Shown here one piece after another: positions 1-14,878 of a stretch of 64,000 nucleotides of DNA (positions within the stretch are counted from its first letter, which is position 1; each line of letters opens with the position of its first letter). Under the pieces are notes generated by a model. The model ran no database searches, was not told where the DNA came from, and was given only the letters and a program-made list of their open reading frames with translations. The position numbers and the translations under genes are program-made. The stretch is from positions 1-64,000 of the forward strand of contig NZ_PDWL01000019.1 in the NCBI RefSeq assembly GCF_010093185.1, read 5' to 3'. Source of the stretch: Pseudoxanthomonas jiangsuensis. Its GTDB lineage: Bacteria > Pseudomonadota > Gammaproteobacteria > Xanthomonadales > Xanthomonadaceae.

Positions 1-39
1 CCCGCCCCCCAGCCCGCGGCAGATGCCGCCCGTCCGCCC

Positions 40-843
40 TTGATCGAGCTGAACCGCGCCAGCGTGATCCGCGGCCAGGTCCGGGTGCTGCACGAACTGG
101 ACCTGCGGATCGAGCAGGGCGGCCACACCGCCATCCTCGGCCCCAACGGCTGCGGCAAGTCGACCCTGATCAAGCTGATCACCCGCGAGCTGTACCCGCT
201 GGCCCGCGGCGGCGACCCGACCCCGCCGGTGCGCGTGCTCGGCCAGGCCCGCTGGCAGGTGGACCGGCTGCGCTCGCAGCTGGGGATCGTCACCGGCGAC
301 TTCGGCGCCAACCTGGCCGGCATGCACGAGCTGACGGTGGAGGACGCCGTGCTCTCCGGCCTGTTCGCCAGCTTCGTGGTGCCGCCGTTCCTGGAGATCA
401 CCGCCGACATGCGCCAGCGCGCGCTCGATGCGCTGGAACTGGCCCACGCCCTGCCGCTGCGCCACCGCCTCTACGCCGAGCTCTCCACCGGCGAGGCGCG
501 CCGGGTGCTGATCGCCCGCGCCCTGGTCAACCGCCCGCAGGCGCTGTTGCTGGACGAACCCAGCACCGGCCTGGACCTGGTCGCCCGCGGCCACCTGCTG
601 GAGATGATGCGCGGCCTGGCCCGGCAGGACATCACCCTGGTGCTGGTGACCCACCACATCGAGGAGATCGTCCCGGAGATCGGCCGCGTGGTCCTGCTCC
701 AGGGCGGCCGGGTACTGATCGACGGTCCCCGCGAAGCGGTGCTGGACGGCGCCCACCTGTCGCAGGCCTTCGGCGGCCCGGTCCGGGTCTGGCAGGAGCG
801 CGACGGCGAAGGCCACGCCCACTACCTGGCCGCGGCCGGCTGA
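40..843 (+). CDS. ABC transporter ATP-binding protein (5' end uncertain)
   Basis: This is an ATPase subunit that would power a membrane transporter from the cytoplasmic side. A Walker A loop GPNGCGKST lies near residues 34-42. The signature segment LSTGEARR follows, then Walker [12 protein letters not shown] with D172/E173 and an H-loop VTHH. At 267 aa it is a single nucleotide-binding domain. The TTG at 40 is the only start inside the window, and no ribosome site is visible before it. The frame stays open to base 1, so the true start may lie outside. No permease gene is visible, so the substrate cannot be assigned; the domain resembles stand-alone ModF/YlmA-type ATPases. It ends 4 bp before mutM. 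Confidence 0.85.
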   Translation: MIELNRASVIRGQVRVLHELDLRIEQGGHTAILGPNGCGKSTLIKLITRELYPLARGGDPTPPVRVLGQARWQVDRLRSQLGIVTGDFGANLAGMHELTVEDAVLSGLFASFVVPPFLEITADMRQRALDALELAHALPLRHRLYAELSTGEARRVLIARALVNRPQALLLDEPSTGLDLVARGHLLEMMRGLARQDITLVLVTHHIEEIVPEIGRVVLLQGGRVLIDGPREAVLDGAHLSQAFGGPVRVWQERDGEGHAHYLAAAG

Positions 844-847
844 CGCC

Positions 848-1663
848 ATGCCCGAACTGCCCGAGGTCGAGACCACCCGCCGCGGCCTGGCCCCGCACGT
901 CGAGGGCCGCCGCGTCGCCGGCGTGGTCCTGCGCCGGCCCGACCTGCGCTGGCCGATCCCGGTCGAGGTCGCCCGCGACCTTCCCGGTCGCCGCATCGCC
1001 GCGGTCCGCCGCCGCGCCAAGTACCTGCTGCTGGACACCGACGAGGGCGACAGCGCCCTGCTGCACCTGGGCATGTCCGGGATGCTGCGGGTGCTGCCGG
1101 CCGACACCGCGCTGGCTGCCCACGACCACGTCGACATCGCCCTGGATTCGGGCCGGGTGCTGCGCTTCACCGACCCGCGCCGCTTCGGCAGCCTGCTGTG
1201 GCAGCCGGCCGGGACCGAGCACGAACTGCTGCGCGGCCTCGGCCCCGAACCGCTGTCGGACGCCTTCGACGGCGACTGGCTGTTCGCCCGCAGCCGCGGC
1301 CGCCAGGCGCCGGTGAAGGCCTTCCTGATGGACCAGAAGATCGTGGTCGGGGTAGGCAACATCTATGCCGCCGAGAGCCTGTTCCGCGCCGGCATCTCGC
1401 CCCTGCGCCCGGCCGGCAAGGTCTCGCGCCAGCGCTACGCCGCCCTCGCCGAGGCCGCGCGCGACATCCTCGCCTACGCCATCACCCGCGGCGGCACCAC
1501 CCTGCGCGACTTCCTCAGCCCCGACGGCGCGCCCGGCTACTTCGAGCAGGAACTGTCGGTATACGGCCGCGGCGGCCAGCCCTGCCCCGCCTGCGGCGCA
1601 ACCCTGCGCGAAGCCAGCATCGGCCAGCGCACCAGCGTGTGGTGCCCGCGCTGCCAGCGGTGA
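848..1663 (+). CDS. mutM: Formamidopyrimidine-DNA glycosylase (Fpg/MutM)
   Basis: This bifunctional base-excision repair enzyme removes 8-oxoguanine and other oxidised purines and nicks the abasic site. The N-terminus MPELPEVET carries the catalytic Pro2 (Schiff base) and Glu3. Lys58 lies in RRAKY, the conserved lysine of the family. The C-terminus is a four-cysteine zinc finger (C246, C249, C266, C269) that contacts DNA. The length of 271 aa is normal. ATG at 848 is fixed by the catalytic N-terminus. It lies 4 bp after the ABC ATPase gene, so the two may be cotranscribed. A REP-like palindrome follows. Confidence 0.97.
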   Translation: MPELPEVETTRRGLAPHVEGRRVAGVVLRRPDLRWPIPVEVARDLPGRRIAAVRRRAKYLLLDTDEGDSALLHLGMSGMLRVLPADTALAAHDHVDIALDSGRVLRFTDPRRFGSLLWQPAGTEHELLRGLGPEPLSDAFDGDWLFARSRGRQAPVKAFLMDQKIVVGVGNIYAAESLFRAGISPLRPAGKVSRQRYAALAEAARDILAYAITRGGTTLRDFLSPDGAPGYFEQELSVYGRGGQPCPACGATLREASIGQRTSVWCPRCQR

Positions 1664-1681
1664 GAGCGCCGCGGCGCGCCC

Positions 1682-1788
1682 TGTAGGAGCCGGTCTTGCC
1701 GGCGACCGCCATGGCGGAAGCGTCTGCGCGAAACCGGGTGCCAGTGATCCGTCCGCCTCCACGGTCGCCGGCAAGACCGGCTCCTACA
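1682..1788. repeat. REP-like imperfectly spaced palindrome (27-bp perfect arms)
   Basis: Two perfectly complementary 27-bp arms (1682-1708 and 1762-1788) flank 53 bp. Each arm contains the GTAGGAGCC...GCCGGCGA core typical of REP/BIME elements in Xanthomonadaceae and Pseudomonas. The element lies 18 bp after the mutM stop. It may act as a transcript-end stabiliser or a RAYT transposase target. No RAYT gene is seen in the window. Confidence 0.85.
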
Positions 1789-1940
1789 AAGGGGGCACGG
1801 TGCCGTTGCACGCCTGGCCGTCCCTGCCTCCGGATTGCGTAGTCCTTCCGACAGGCGGCGCTCTGCTAGCCGCCTCCATTCGCATGCATGGATCGGCCAG
1901 GGGCTATATTCCGACCCTTGGCGCAGTCGCGGAGACGACG

Positions 1941-2519
1941 ATGGCCAGTACCCCGGACAGTTCCCCCGAGATCACCGTGTGGCTGGATGCCGCGCGCGGC
2001 GGAGACCGCGACGCGCTCGACCGCGTCCTCGGCGCCCTCTACCACGAACTGCACAGCCTCGCCCGGCGCCAGCTGTCCGGGCAGCACAACCACACCCTCG
2101 ACCCCACCTCGCTGGTCCACGAGTCCTACCTCAAACTGGTCGGCGCCAGCGGCGGCGCCCGCTTCGAGGACCGCGCCCACTTCTTCGCCTACGCCGCCTC
2201 GGCCATGCGCAGCGTGGTCGTCGACTACGCCCGCAACCGCATGGCCCGCAAGCGCGGCGGCGACCTCAAGCGGGTGGCCGAGATCCCCGAGGAAGCCGAG
2301 AGCAGCCTGCGCCTGGACGAAAACCTGCTGGCCCTGGACGCCGCGCTCGAGCGCCTGGTCGCGGTCGACTCGAAGCTGGCCAAGGTGGTGGAACTGCGCT
2401 ACTTCGCCGGTCTGTCCGAACAGGAGATCGCCGAACTGCTGCAGCGATCCGAGCGCAGCGTACGCCGCGACTGGCAGAAGGCCCGCCTGTTCCTGCTGGC
2501 GGCCATGCGCGAGGACTAG
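1941..2519 (+). CDS. ECF-type RNA polymerase sigma factor (kinase-linked class)
   Basis: This is a sigma-70 family factor of 192 aa with sigma2 (about residues 20-95) and sigma4 (about 130-185) and no sigma3, hence the ECF architecture. Typical segments are LDPTSLVHESYLK, FFAYAASAMR and the C-terminal HTH GLSEQEIAELLQRSERSVRRDW. The family (Sigma70_ECF, TIGR02999-like) is commonly encoded beside Ser/Thr kinases, exactly as here, with the kinase starting 13 bp later. ATG 1941 is chosen because GGAGA lies about 6 bp upstream; longer in-frame extensions overlap mutM and look non-coding. No anti-sigma gene is seen, so control probably runs through the adjacent kinase, which is inference. Confidence 0.93.
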   Translation: MASTPDSSPEITVWLDAARGGDRDALDRVLGALYHELHSLARRQLSGQHNHTLDPTSLVHESYLKLVGASGGARFEDRAHFFAYAASAMRSVVVDYARNRMARKRGGDLKRVAEIPEEAESSLRLDENLLALDAALERLVAVDSKLAKVVELRYFAGLSEQEIAELLQRSERSVRRDWQKARLFLLAAMRED

Positions 2520-2532
2520 GGCGGGTCATTCC

Positions 2533-5331
<2,799 letters not shown>

Positions 5332-5425
5332 ACCGCGCGGATGCCGGCCCATCGCCGCGCGGTCGGGCCGCGCCCGGGAATGCTTAAGATGGCGCGCCCC
5401 CAATCGCCGTCCTGACGCCCGCGCC

Positions 5426-7015
5426 ATGCACCGACGCCAGTTCCTGACCCGCGCCGCCGCCGCCCTCGCCGCCGCCGGCCTGCCCCTGCCCCTGCTGACC
5501 GCCGGCGCCACCCCGCTGCCGCTGGGCCAGCGCCACGCCTTCGACTACGCCTGGCTCAAGGGCCATGCCCGGGCGCTCGCGGCCCGCGCCTTCAGCCCGC
5601 GCAGCGATGCCCTGCCGGCGCCGGTCGCGTCGCTGGACTGGGACCAGTACCAGTCGATCGGTTTCCGCCAGGACCACGCGCTGTGGGCCGACGTGGCCGG
5701 GGCGAAGTTCCAGGCCAAGTTCTTCCACCTGGGGCTGTACTTCAAGCGCCCGGTGCGGATGTTCGAGGTCGCCGCCGGCCAGGCCCAGGAACTGGCCTAC
5801 GACCCGGGCATGTTCGACTATGGCCGCAGCGGACTGAAGGGTGCGCGCCTGCCCAGGGACCTGGGCTTCGCCGGCTTCCGCCTGAACTCGCCCGACGACC
5901 TGCAGCGCGACTGGGCCGCGTTCCTGGGCGCCAGCTATTTCCGCGCGGTCGGCGCGAGCATGCAGTACGGCCTGTCCGCGCGCGGCCTGGCGATCGACAC
6001 CGGGATGCCGCGGCCGGAGGAGTTCCCCGACTTCACCGCGTTCTGGCTGGAACGTCCCGCGCCCGGCTCGGACACCTTGGTGGTGTACGCCCTGCTGGAT
6101 TCGCCCAGCGTCGCCGGCGCCTACCGCTTCGCCATCACCCGGGGCGAGCCGCTGGTGATGGACGTGGACGCGGCGTTGTACCCGCGCAGGGAGATCGAAC
6201 GCCTGGGTATCGCGCCTGCAACGAGCATGTACCAGGTCGGCGAGAACGACCGGCGCATGGACTGGGACTGGCGCGCGGAGATCCACGACAGCGACGGCCT
6301 GGCGATCCACACCGGCGCCGGCGAGTGGATCTGGCGGCCGCTGGGCAACCCGGCGCATCTGCGCTTCAACGCCTTCGCCGATGACAACCCGCGCGGCTTC
6401 GGCCTGCTGCAGAGGGACCGCGACTTCGACCATTACCAGGACGACGGCGTGTTCTACGAGAAGCGCCCGAGCCTGTGGGTCGAGCCCAAGCACGGCTGGG
6501 GCAGGGGCAGCGTGCAGCTGGTCGAGATCCCGACCGTGGACGAGACCTTCGACAACATCGTCGCGTTCTGGAACCCGGAAGCCAAGCCGCAGGCCGGGCA
6601 GGAGCTGCTGTTCGGCTACCGCCTGTTCTGGGGCGAACAGGCGCCCTCGCAGCCGCCGCTGGCGCAGACCGTGGCCACCCGCACCGGCCTGGGCGGGGTG
6701 GTCGGCAAGAAGCGCGAGCGCTTCTCCTGGCGCTTCGCGGTGGATTTCGCCGGCGGCGAACTGGCCGCGCTGGCCAAAGCCGGCGCCGCGGTCGAAGCGG
6801 TGGTCGAGACCGGCCGCGGCAAGGTCGAGACCGTCTCGGCGCGGCCCCTGCACGCTATCGACGGCTACCGGGCGATGTTCGACGTGGTCCCGCCTGACGA
6901 CTCCACCGCCCAGATCGACCTGCGCCTGTTTCTGCGCCAGGACGGCCGCGCGCTCACCGAGACCTGGCTGTACCAGTGGAACCCGCCGCCGCCGGGCGAG
7001 CGGGTCCTGTACTGA
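5426..7015 (+). CDS. opgD: Periplasmic glucan biosynthesis protein OpgD (MdoD)
   Basis: OpgD-family periplasmic protein of 529 aa that shapes the backbone of osmoregulated periplasmic glucans. The N-terminus MHRRQFLTRAAAA is a twin-arginine signal followed by a hydrophobic stretch, as in E. coli OpgD. The body shows the MdoG/OpgG fold segments such as QFRQ-like IGFRQDHALW, FQAKFFHLG and the long C-terminal beta domain ending PPPGERVLY. It is a single gene, with no glucosyltransferase OpgH adjacent. ATG 5426 is fixed by the Tat signal. It converges with the receiver gene downstream, with 22 bp between stops. Confidence 0.93.
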   Translation: MHRRQFLTRAAAALAAAGLPLPLLTAGATPLPLGQRHAFDYAWLKGHARALAARAFSPRSDALPAPVASLDWDQYQSIGFRQDHALWADVAGAKFQAKFFHLGLYFKRPVRMFEVAAGQAQELAYDPGMFDYGRSGLKGARLPRDLGFAGFRLNSPDDLQRDWAAFLGASYFRAVGASMQYGLSARGLAIDTGMPRPEEFPDFTAFWLERPAPGSDTLVVYALLDSPSVAGAYRFAITRGEPLVMDVDAALYPRREIERLGIAPATSMYQVGENDRRMDWDWRAEIHDSDGLAIHTGAGEWIWRPLGNPAHLRFNAFADDNPRGFGLLQRDRDFDHYQDDGVFYEKRPSLWVEPKHGWGRGSVQLVEIPTVDETFDNIVAFWNPEAKPQAGQELLFGYRLFWGEQAPSQPPLAQTVATRTGLGGVVGKKRERFSWRFAVDFAGGELAALAKAGAAVEAVVETGRGKVETVSARPLHAIDGYRAMFDVVPPDDSTAQIDLRLFLRQDGRALTETWLYQWNPPPPGERVLY

Positions 7016-7037
7016 GCTGGCGGGCCGGACTTCCGCG

Positions 7038-7406
7038 TCAGACCGGGGTCGCCGCCTGCTCGCGCACCAGTTCCATGAACTGGTTGAGCCGGAACGGCTT
7101 CTGCAGGAAGTGCGCGCCGGCCGGCAAGGGCGGCAGCTGGAACCGCGGATGCCCCGACGCCAGGATCACCCGCGCCGAGGGCCGCGTGGCCAGCACGTGC
7201 GCCGCCAGGTCGATGCCGCTGGTCGGCCCGGGCATGTGGATATCGCTGAAGAGCACGTCGCAGGGATGGTTCTCCAGGATCCGCAGCGCGGATCGGCCAT
7301 CGTCCGCGGTACGCACGTCCATCCCCAGGTCCTGCAGCACGTCGGCCAGCAGGTCCCGCAATTCGAGCTGGTCCTCGACCAGCAGCACGCGCAGCGGTGC
7401 GCTCAT
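7038..7406 (-). CDS. Single-domain response regulator (CheY-like receiver)
   Basis: This is a stand-alone receiver domain of 122 aa with no output domain. Acidic residues are in VEDQ (11-12), the phosphorylatable Asp55 is in FSDIHMPG, and the conserved Lys is in LQKPF. I chose ATG 7406 because GGGGAA lies 6 bp before it; an in-frame ATG at 7448 would add 14 residues. It is divergent from the large hybrid kinase at 7562, which makes that kinase or its operon a likely phosphodonor. It could serve as a phosphate sink or act on a protein target, which the sequence does not show. Confidence 0.88.
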   Translation of the reverse strand: MSAPLRVLLVEDQLELRDLLADVLQDLGMDVRTADDGRSALRILENHPCDVLFSDIHMPGPTSGIDLAAHVLATRPSARVILASGHPRFQLPPLPAGAHFLQKPFRLNQFMELVREQAATPV

Positions 7407-7477
7407 GCCGGTTCCCCGTGCCAGGTGATCGGATACTGCATGTGACATCCCCCCTTGCTTGTCGAACCGGCAAAAGA

Positions 7478-7506
7478 TTGTCGGCCCCGCGTGAAGAACC
7501 TGTAAA
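7478..7506 (+). promoter_or_regulatory. Candidate sigma-70 promoter for the signalling operon
   Basis: TTGTCG (7478-7483) and TGTAAA (7501-7506) are separated by 17 bp. They lie 55 bp upstream of the hybrid kinase start in the divergent spacer. The match to consensus is moderate and the call rests on sequence alone. Confidence 0.35.
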
Positions 7507-7561
7507 CATCCGGGTCGTTACCATGCCCCGCTAGCTTGGATGATCAGGGGCTCACCGGGGG

Positions 7562-10674
<3,113 letters not shown>

Positions 10675-10678
<4 letters not shown>

Positions 10679-11499
10679 ACCCGGCGGAACTGTTCGACCT
10701 GGAGCTGGGCCTGCTGCTCGAGGCGATCTACCGGCGCTACCACTACGACTTCCGCGACTACGCGGTGTCGTCGCTGCGCCGGCGGGTGCGCCAGGCGATG
10801 GACCGGTTCCACTGCAGCTCCGTGGCCGCGCTCCAGCACCGGCTGCTGCACGAGCCGGCGACATTCGCCCAGGCGATGCAGTACTTCACCGTGCAGGTCT
10901 CGGAGATGTTCCGCGACCCCGGCTATTTCCGGACCCTGCGCGAGCAGGTCCTGCCGGTCCTGCAGACCTACCCGTCGTGCAAGGTGTGGGTGGCCGGGTG
11001 CAGCACCGGCGAGGAGGTCTGGTCCCTGGCCATCCTGCTGCACGAGGAAGGGCTGCTGGAACGCACGATCCTCTACGCCACCGACATCAACCCGGACGCT
11101 CTGGCCAGCGCGGAGAACGGGGCGTTCGCGCTCGACCGCATGGCCCAGTTCAGCGCCAGCTACCTGGCCGCCGGCGGCCGCGCCTCGCTGTCGGACTACT
11201 ACACCACCGCCTACAACGGCGCGCTGTTCGACCGCCGGCTCAAGCGCAACGTCGTGTTCGCCGACCACAGCCTGGCCACCGACGCGGTGTTCTCCGAGGT
11301 GCACCTGGTGTCGTGCCGCAACGTCCTGATCTATTTCAGGCGCGCCCTGCAGGACCGGGCGATCGGCCTGTTCCACGATGCGCTGGTGCATCGCGGCTTC
11401 CTCGGCCTGGGCAGCAAGGAGTCGCTGCAGTTCGGCGCCCACGCGGACCGCTTCGAGGTCTGCTCGCGCGAGCACCGGCTGTACCGGAAGGTCGCATGA
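10675..11499 (+). CDS. CheR-type protein-glutamate methyltransferase
   Basis: SAM-dependent methyltransferase of 274 aa that methylates glutamates on chemoreceptors or similar proteins. An N-terminal helical domain (about 1-75) is followed by the SAM fold with VAGCSTGEEVWSLAI as the SAM loop, ATDINP for adenosine binding and VSCRNVLIYF. The start ATG overlaps the TGA of the hybrid kinase by 4 bp, so translation is probably coupled. No chemoreceptor, CheA or CheW is encoded here. The likely substrate is therefore not a classical local MCP, and the pair with CheB probably tunes the adjacent kinases, which is inference. Confidence 0.95.
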
Positions 11500-12089
11500 G
11501 CCGGGCGCCCGCATCCCGCCTGTCCGACCGTTTCGACGCCATCGTCGTGGGTGCGTCCGCCGGCGGCGTGAGCGCATTGCGGACCTTGCTGGACGCGCTC
11601 CCGGCCGGCCTGCCGGTGCCGGTGCTGGTCGTACTGCATCTTCCGCGCGACCGTCCCAGCCAGCTCGCCGAGCTGTTCGGCCATGGCTGCGCCCTGCCCG
11701 TCGCCGAGGCCGAGGACAAGGCCGGGCTGCGACCGGGCACGGTCTGGATCGCGCCGCCTGACTACCACCTGCTGGTCGAGGACCGCACCACGCTGGCGCT
11801 CTCCCTCGACGAGCCGGTGATGTTCTCGCGCCCGGCGATCGATCCGCTGTTCGAGAGCGCCGCCCGGGTCTTCGGTGAGCGCCTGCTCGCCTTGCTGCTC
11901 ACCGGCGCCTCCAGCGACGGCAGCGAGGGGATCGCGGCGGTGCGCGCCGCCGGGGGCGAGGCCTGGATCCAGAGCCCGGACGACGCGGTTTCCTCGACCA
12001 TGCCGGCCGCGGCCCTCGCCCACGCCGGGGCCGACGCGGTCCTCACCCTCGACCAGATCCGTGAACGCCTGCGGGGTTTCCAGCCATGA
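11496..12089 (+). CDS. CheB-type methylesterase domain protein (no receiver)
   Basis: Protein-glutamate methylesterase of 197 aa that reverses CheR methylation. The catalytic Ser is in VGASAGGVSAL, the His in VVLHLPRDRPSQL, and the Asp in LLTGASSDGSEGI. The regulatory receiver of canonical CheB is absent, so the enzyme is not directly phosphorylation-gated; control may come from the receivers of the flanking kinases. It overlaps cheR by 4 bp (ATGA) and the next kinase gene by 4 bp. The paired CheB/CheR between two kinases is a conserved non-chemotactic layout. Confidence 0.94.
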   Translation: MSRAPASRLSDRFDAIVVGASAGGVSALRTLLDALPAGLPVPVLVVLHLPRDRPSQLAELFGHGCALPVAEAEDKAGLRPGTVWIAPPDYHLLVEDRTTLALSLDEPVMFSRPAIDPLFESAARVFGERLLALLLTGASSDGSEGIAAVRAAGGEAWIQSPDDAVSSTMPAAALAHAGADAVLTLDQIRERLRGFQP

Positions 12090-13219
12090 ACGTCAGCCTT
12101 TCCGCCCCCGCCCCCCTGCGCGACGGCAAGGCCAAGGTGCTGGTCGTCGACGACGTCGCCGAGAACCTGGTGGCCATGCGCGCGCTGCTGCAGAGCGACG
12201 GCGTGGAGGTGCTGTGCGCCGCGTCCGGCGCCGAGGCGCTGGAACTGCTGCTGGCCCACGAGGTCGCGGTCGCCCTGCTCGACGTGCACATGCCGGAGAT
12301 GGACGGCTTCTCGCTCGCCGAGCTCATGCGCGGCGCCTCGCGCAGCCGCGAGGTGCCGATCATCTTCCTCACCGCCTCGCCGAGCGATCCCCGCCGCGCC
12401 TTCAAGGGCTACGAGGCCGGCGCGGTGGACTTCCTGCACAAGCCGATCGAGCCGCAGGTGATCCTGGGCAAGGTCACGGTGTTCGTGGAGCTGTTCCAGC
12501 AGCGCCGGCTGCTGAAGGAACGCGCCGATTCGCTGGAGCGCGCCCTGCACCTCAACGAGACCATGATGGCCGTGCTGACCCACGACCTGCGCACGCCCCT
12601 GTCGGCGATGCTGCTGTGCGCGGAGAAGCTGGCGCTGCAACTGCCGGACGACGAGCGGGTCCAGCGCACCCTCTCCCACCTGGAGACCAGCGGCTGGCGC
12701 ATGGCCAGGATGGTCGAGCAGCTGCTGGACTTCTCTCGCATCCGCAGCGGCGGGCTGCGGCTGGAGCCGCGGGCACTGGAACTTGGCGAACTGCTGGCCG
12801 GTGCCGTCGGCGAGGTCAGGCGCGCCCACCCTGACGCGCAGATCGCGCTGGAGGTCGCCGGACCGCTCCCGCTCACCGCCGACACCGACCGCCTGGTACA
12901 GGTGGTGGGCAATCTCGTGGGCAATGCCGTCATCCACGGCCAGGGCGGCCCCGTCGCGGTGGCGGCAGGGCCCGCGGACGCGGGCGGCGTCTTCCTGCGG
13001 GTATCGAACCGCGGACGGATCGACGAATCCTTGCTGCCGCGCCTGTTCGAGCCCTTCAAGGGCTCGTTCCAGTCCAGCCATGGCCTGGGCCTGGGCCTGT
13101 TCATCGCCGACCAGTTCGTGCAGGCCCACGGCGGGCGGCTGCAAGCCTTCAACCGCGACGACCAGGTGCACTTCGAGGCCTGGCTGCCTGCGGTGGCGGG
13201 CCGCCCGCACCGCGGTTGA
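12086..13219 (+). CDS. Receiver-histidine kinase (REC-HisKA-HATPase)
   Basis: This soluble protein of 377 aa has an N-terminal receiver with Asp66 in LLDVHMPEMDG and Lys in LHKPIEP. A HisKA domain with His166 in LTHDLRTPL and a HATPase with GLGLGLFIADQ follow. There is no membrane segment or sensor domain. Input probably arrives by phosphotransfer from the triple-receiver kinase at the head of the operon to Asp66. It overlaps cheB by 4 bp and ends 32 bp before the convergent tdk stop. No DNA-binding regulator is in the operon, so the final output is unknown. Confidence 0.94.
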   Translation: MNVSLSAPAPLRDGKAKVLVVDDVAENLVAMRALLQSDGVEVLCAASGAEALELLLAHEVAVALLDVHMPEMDGFSLAELMRGASRSREVPIIFLTASPSDPRRAFKGYEAGAVDFLHKPIEPQVILGKVTVFVELFQQRRLLKERADSLERALHLNETMMAVLTHDLRTPLSAMLLCAEKLALQLPDDERVQRTLSHLETSGWRMARMVEQLLDFSRIRSGGLRLEPRALELGELLAGAVGEVRRAHPDAQIALEVAGPLPLTADTDRLVQVVGNLVGNAVIHGQGGPVAVAAGPADAGGVFLRVSNRGRIDESLLPRLFEPFKGSFQSSHGLGLGLFIADQFVQAHGGRLQAFNRDDQVHFEAWLPAVAGRPHRG

Positions 13220-13251
13220 GCGATCGCCGCCGGCGCGGTGGCGTCAGCGGC

Positions 13252-13872
13252 TCACAGCAAGGGCACCTGTAGGGGCTCGATCAAGCCCTCGCCGCGCATC
13301 ACCCGCTTGAACTCCGGGCGGCTGACCGAGACGTAGCGCTCGTTGCCGCCGATCTCCACCTGCGGGCCGTCCTGCACGGCCCGGCCCTGGGCGTCCACGC
13401 GCACGTTCATGGTCGCCTTCTTGCCGCTGTGGCAGATGGTCTTGATCTCCTCCAGCTCGTCGGCCCAGGCCAGCAGGTACTGGCTGCCCTCGAACAGCTC
13501 GCCGCGGAAATCGGTGCGCAGGCCATAGCACAGCACCGGGATGCGCAGCCGGTCGACCACCTCGCTCAGCTGCCAGACCTGGGCGCGACTGAGGAACTGG
13601 GCCTCGTCGACCAGCACGCAGTGCAGCGGCCCGTGGGCGAGCAGGTCGGCCTCCACCAGGCGCTCCAGGTCGCTGTCGTGCCCGAAGGCCGTGCCCTCGG
13701 CGCGCAGGCCGATCCGCGAGGCGACCACCCCGCCGCGGCCGCCGCGGTCGTCCAGGCGCGGGGTCAGGATCAGGGTGCGCATGCCGCGCTCGCGGTAGTT
13801 GTGCGCGGACTGCAGCAGGGTGGTGGTCTTCCCGGCGTTCATCGCCGAGTAGTAGAAGTAGAGCTTGGCCAC
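13252..13872 (-). CDS. tdk: Thymidine kinase, start codon replaced by GTG at an insertion junction
   Basis: Type II thymidine kinase (206 aa) of the pyrimidine salvage pathway, converting thymidine to dTMP in the cytoplasm. The P-loop [12 protein letters not shown] lies near residues 10-21, the Walker B-like VLVDEAQFL follows, and ALITYGL-like [10 protein letters not shown] and the lasso region come after. The start is GTG at 13870-13872, inside a 13-bp sequence that is repeated at 16816-16828 with an ATG instead. The upstream region therefore belongs to the inserted low-GC segment. A six-codon leader (13875-13892 then TAG) ends on the first base of the GTG, which could allow translational coupling. 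Confidence 0.96.
   Translation of the reverse strand: MAKLYFYYSAMNAGKTTTLLQSAHNYRERGMRTLILTPRLDDRGGRGGVVASRIGLRAEGTAFGHDSDLERLVEADLLAHGPLHCVLVDEAQFLSRAQVWQLSEVVDRLRIPVLCYGLRTDFRGELFEGSQYLLAWADELEEIKTICHSGKKATMNVRVDAQGRAVQDGPQVEIGGNERYVSVSRPEFKRVMRGEGLIEPLQVPLL
13859..13871. repeat. Left 13-bp direct repeat TAGAGCTTGGCCA (putative att site)
   Basis: Identical to 16816-16828. This copy is the 5' coding end of tdk read on the reverse strand (codons 1-5). The next base is C, giving the GTG start. Confidence 0.8.
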
Positions 13873-14028
13873 TAGAGTCTATCTTTAGTCATTGTTTTTT
13901 AAAGGAAATTAAACTTCACCAGCTCCGAAACTTATGAGCCAGGTATCCCCAGAAATGCCCCCCGCCCGTAGCAATCCTAGAACCCTGCCGGGCGCTCCAC
14001 CTAGTTCCAATTGGGGGGAACTCCCTCA

Positions 14029-14057
14029 TTGTTGGCTTGTCAAGTCAAGTGTAAACT
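14029..14057 (+). promoter_or_regulatory. Candidate promoter of the three-gene insert operon
   Basis: TTGTTG (14029-14034) and TAAACT (14052-14057) have a 17-bp spacer. They overlap a stretch with repeated TGTCAA/GTCAA words (about 14038-14063) that could be an operator for the HTH protein. AGGAGG at 14073-14078 sits 5 bp before the first ATG. Confidence 0.5.
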
Positions 14058-14083
14058 CTGTCAACCGGGACTAGGAGGCCTCT

Positions 14084-14875
14084 ATGGGCGCGAAGCTAGC
14101 TAACGCCCCCGTATTTCTGACCGCAGCTCAAGTGCGTCATAACCCAATTCTTGCGGTTGATAGCTATGCTGCTGCATTACAAGAACAGTTCCGAAAAATA
14201 GGCTTCACTGATTACAAAGTTAGGGTTCAAGCAGGGTTTGAGATTGACGTCTCCAATCCTTTGGTGCCAGTGGTCAAGCAACAGGAGTCGAGACAACACT
14301 CGTACATAAACCGAACTGGGAGCGCTTGTTTTGTCCTAGAGAACTCTCGGCTCTTCTTTCAGGTAAGCGATTACGATATCTTTGACACCTTTCGCGACGA
14401 CTTCCTGAAGGGACTAGATCTACTGCACTCTACAGTCACGTTGGACTACGTTGATTCTGTAAGCATGCGCTTGCTCGATGCGATAGTTCCGGACAAGGGG
14501 GAAGAGCTAGCGAACTACTTGGCTAAAGAGCTCCTAGGCATAGGTCAGGTTCTTGAGCAGCCCAATTGGGGTGTATCTCACTCTGCCTCTGAGTCAGTGC
14601 TTCAGACACCAGAACATAAGATATTTGTCCGAACCTTAGCCCGTCACGGCAAGCTATCTGTTCCGCCAGACCTAAACATCGCAGGCATGAACATGATGCC
14701 TCGATTCTCTGCAATCGAGGGAGTTCACTTAATTTTGGATACCGATTGCGCCTTTGAGAGTCGCACGGACTTTGATCTGCCAGAGATATCTTCTCGTCTC
14801 AGGCTTCTTAAAGATGACCTTCGCACCACTTTTCAAGCTGCCGTAACCACGCATGCGCTTGATCGCTGGAGCTAA
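14084..14875 (+). CDS. Uncharacterised protein, probably TIGR04255-like
   Basis: Protein of 263 aa without signal peptide, membrane segment or recognised catalytic motif. The N-terminal layout (ANAPVFLTAAQVRHNP followed by an alpha/beta segment) and the C-terminal pattern ending in a hydrophobic helix (FQAAVTTHALDRWS) remind me of the sporadically distributed TIGR04255 family, whose function is unknown; this is from memory and needs a profile search. ATG 14084 has a near-perfect AGGAGG 5 bp upstream. Codon use is A/T-tolerant, unlike the surrounding genes. It is first in a three-gene operon, with 3 bp before the next start. Confidence 0.8.
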   Translation: MGAKLANAPVFLTAAQVRHNPILAVDSYAAALQEQFRKIGFTDYKVRVQAGFEIDVSNPLVPVVKQQESRQHSYINRTGSACFVLENSRLFFQVSDYDIFDTFRDDFLKGLDLLHSTVTLDYVDSVSMRLLDAIVPDKGEELANYLAKELLGIGQVLEQPNWGVSHSASESVLQTPEHKIFVRTLARHGKLSVPPDLNIAGMNMMPRFSAIEGVHLILDTDCAFESRTDFDLPEISSRLRLLKDDLRTTFQAAVTTHALDRWS

Positions 14876-14878
14876 AGC

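Noticed and set aside
1905-1910. TATATT as a -10 box for the sigma factor gene
   Set aside because: No acceptable -35 at 16-18 bp (GCATGC in place), so a promoter cannot be supported.
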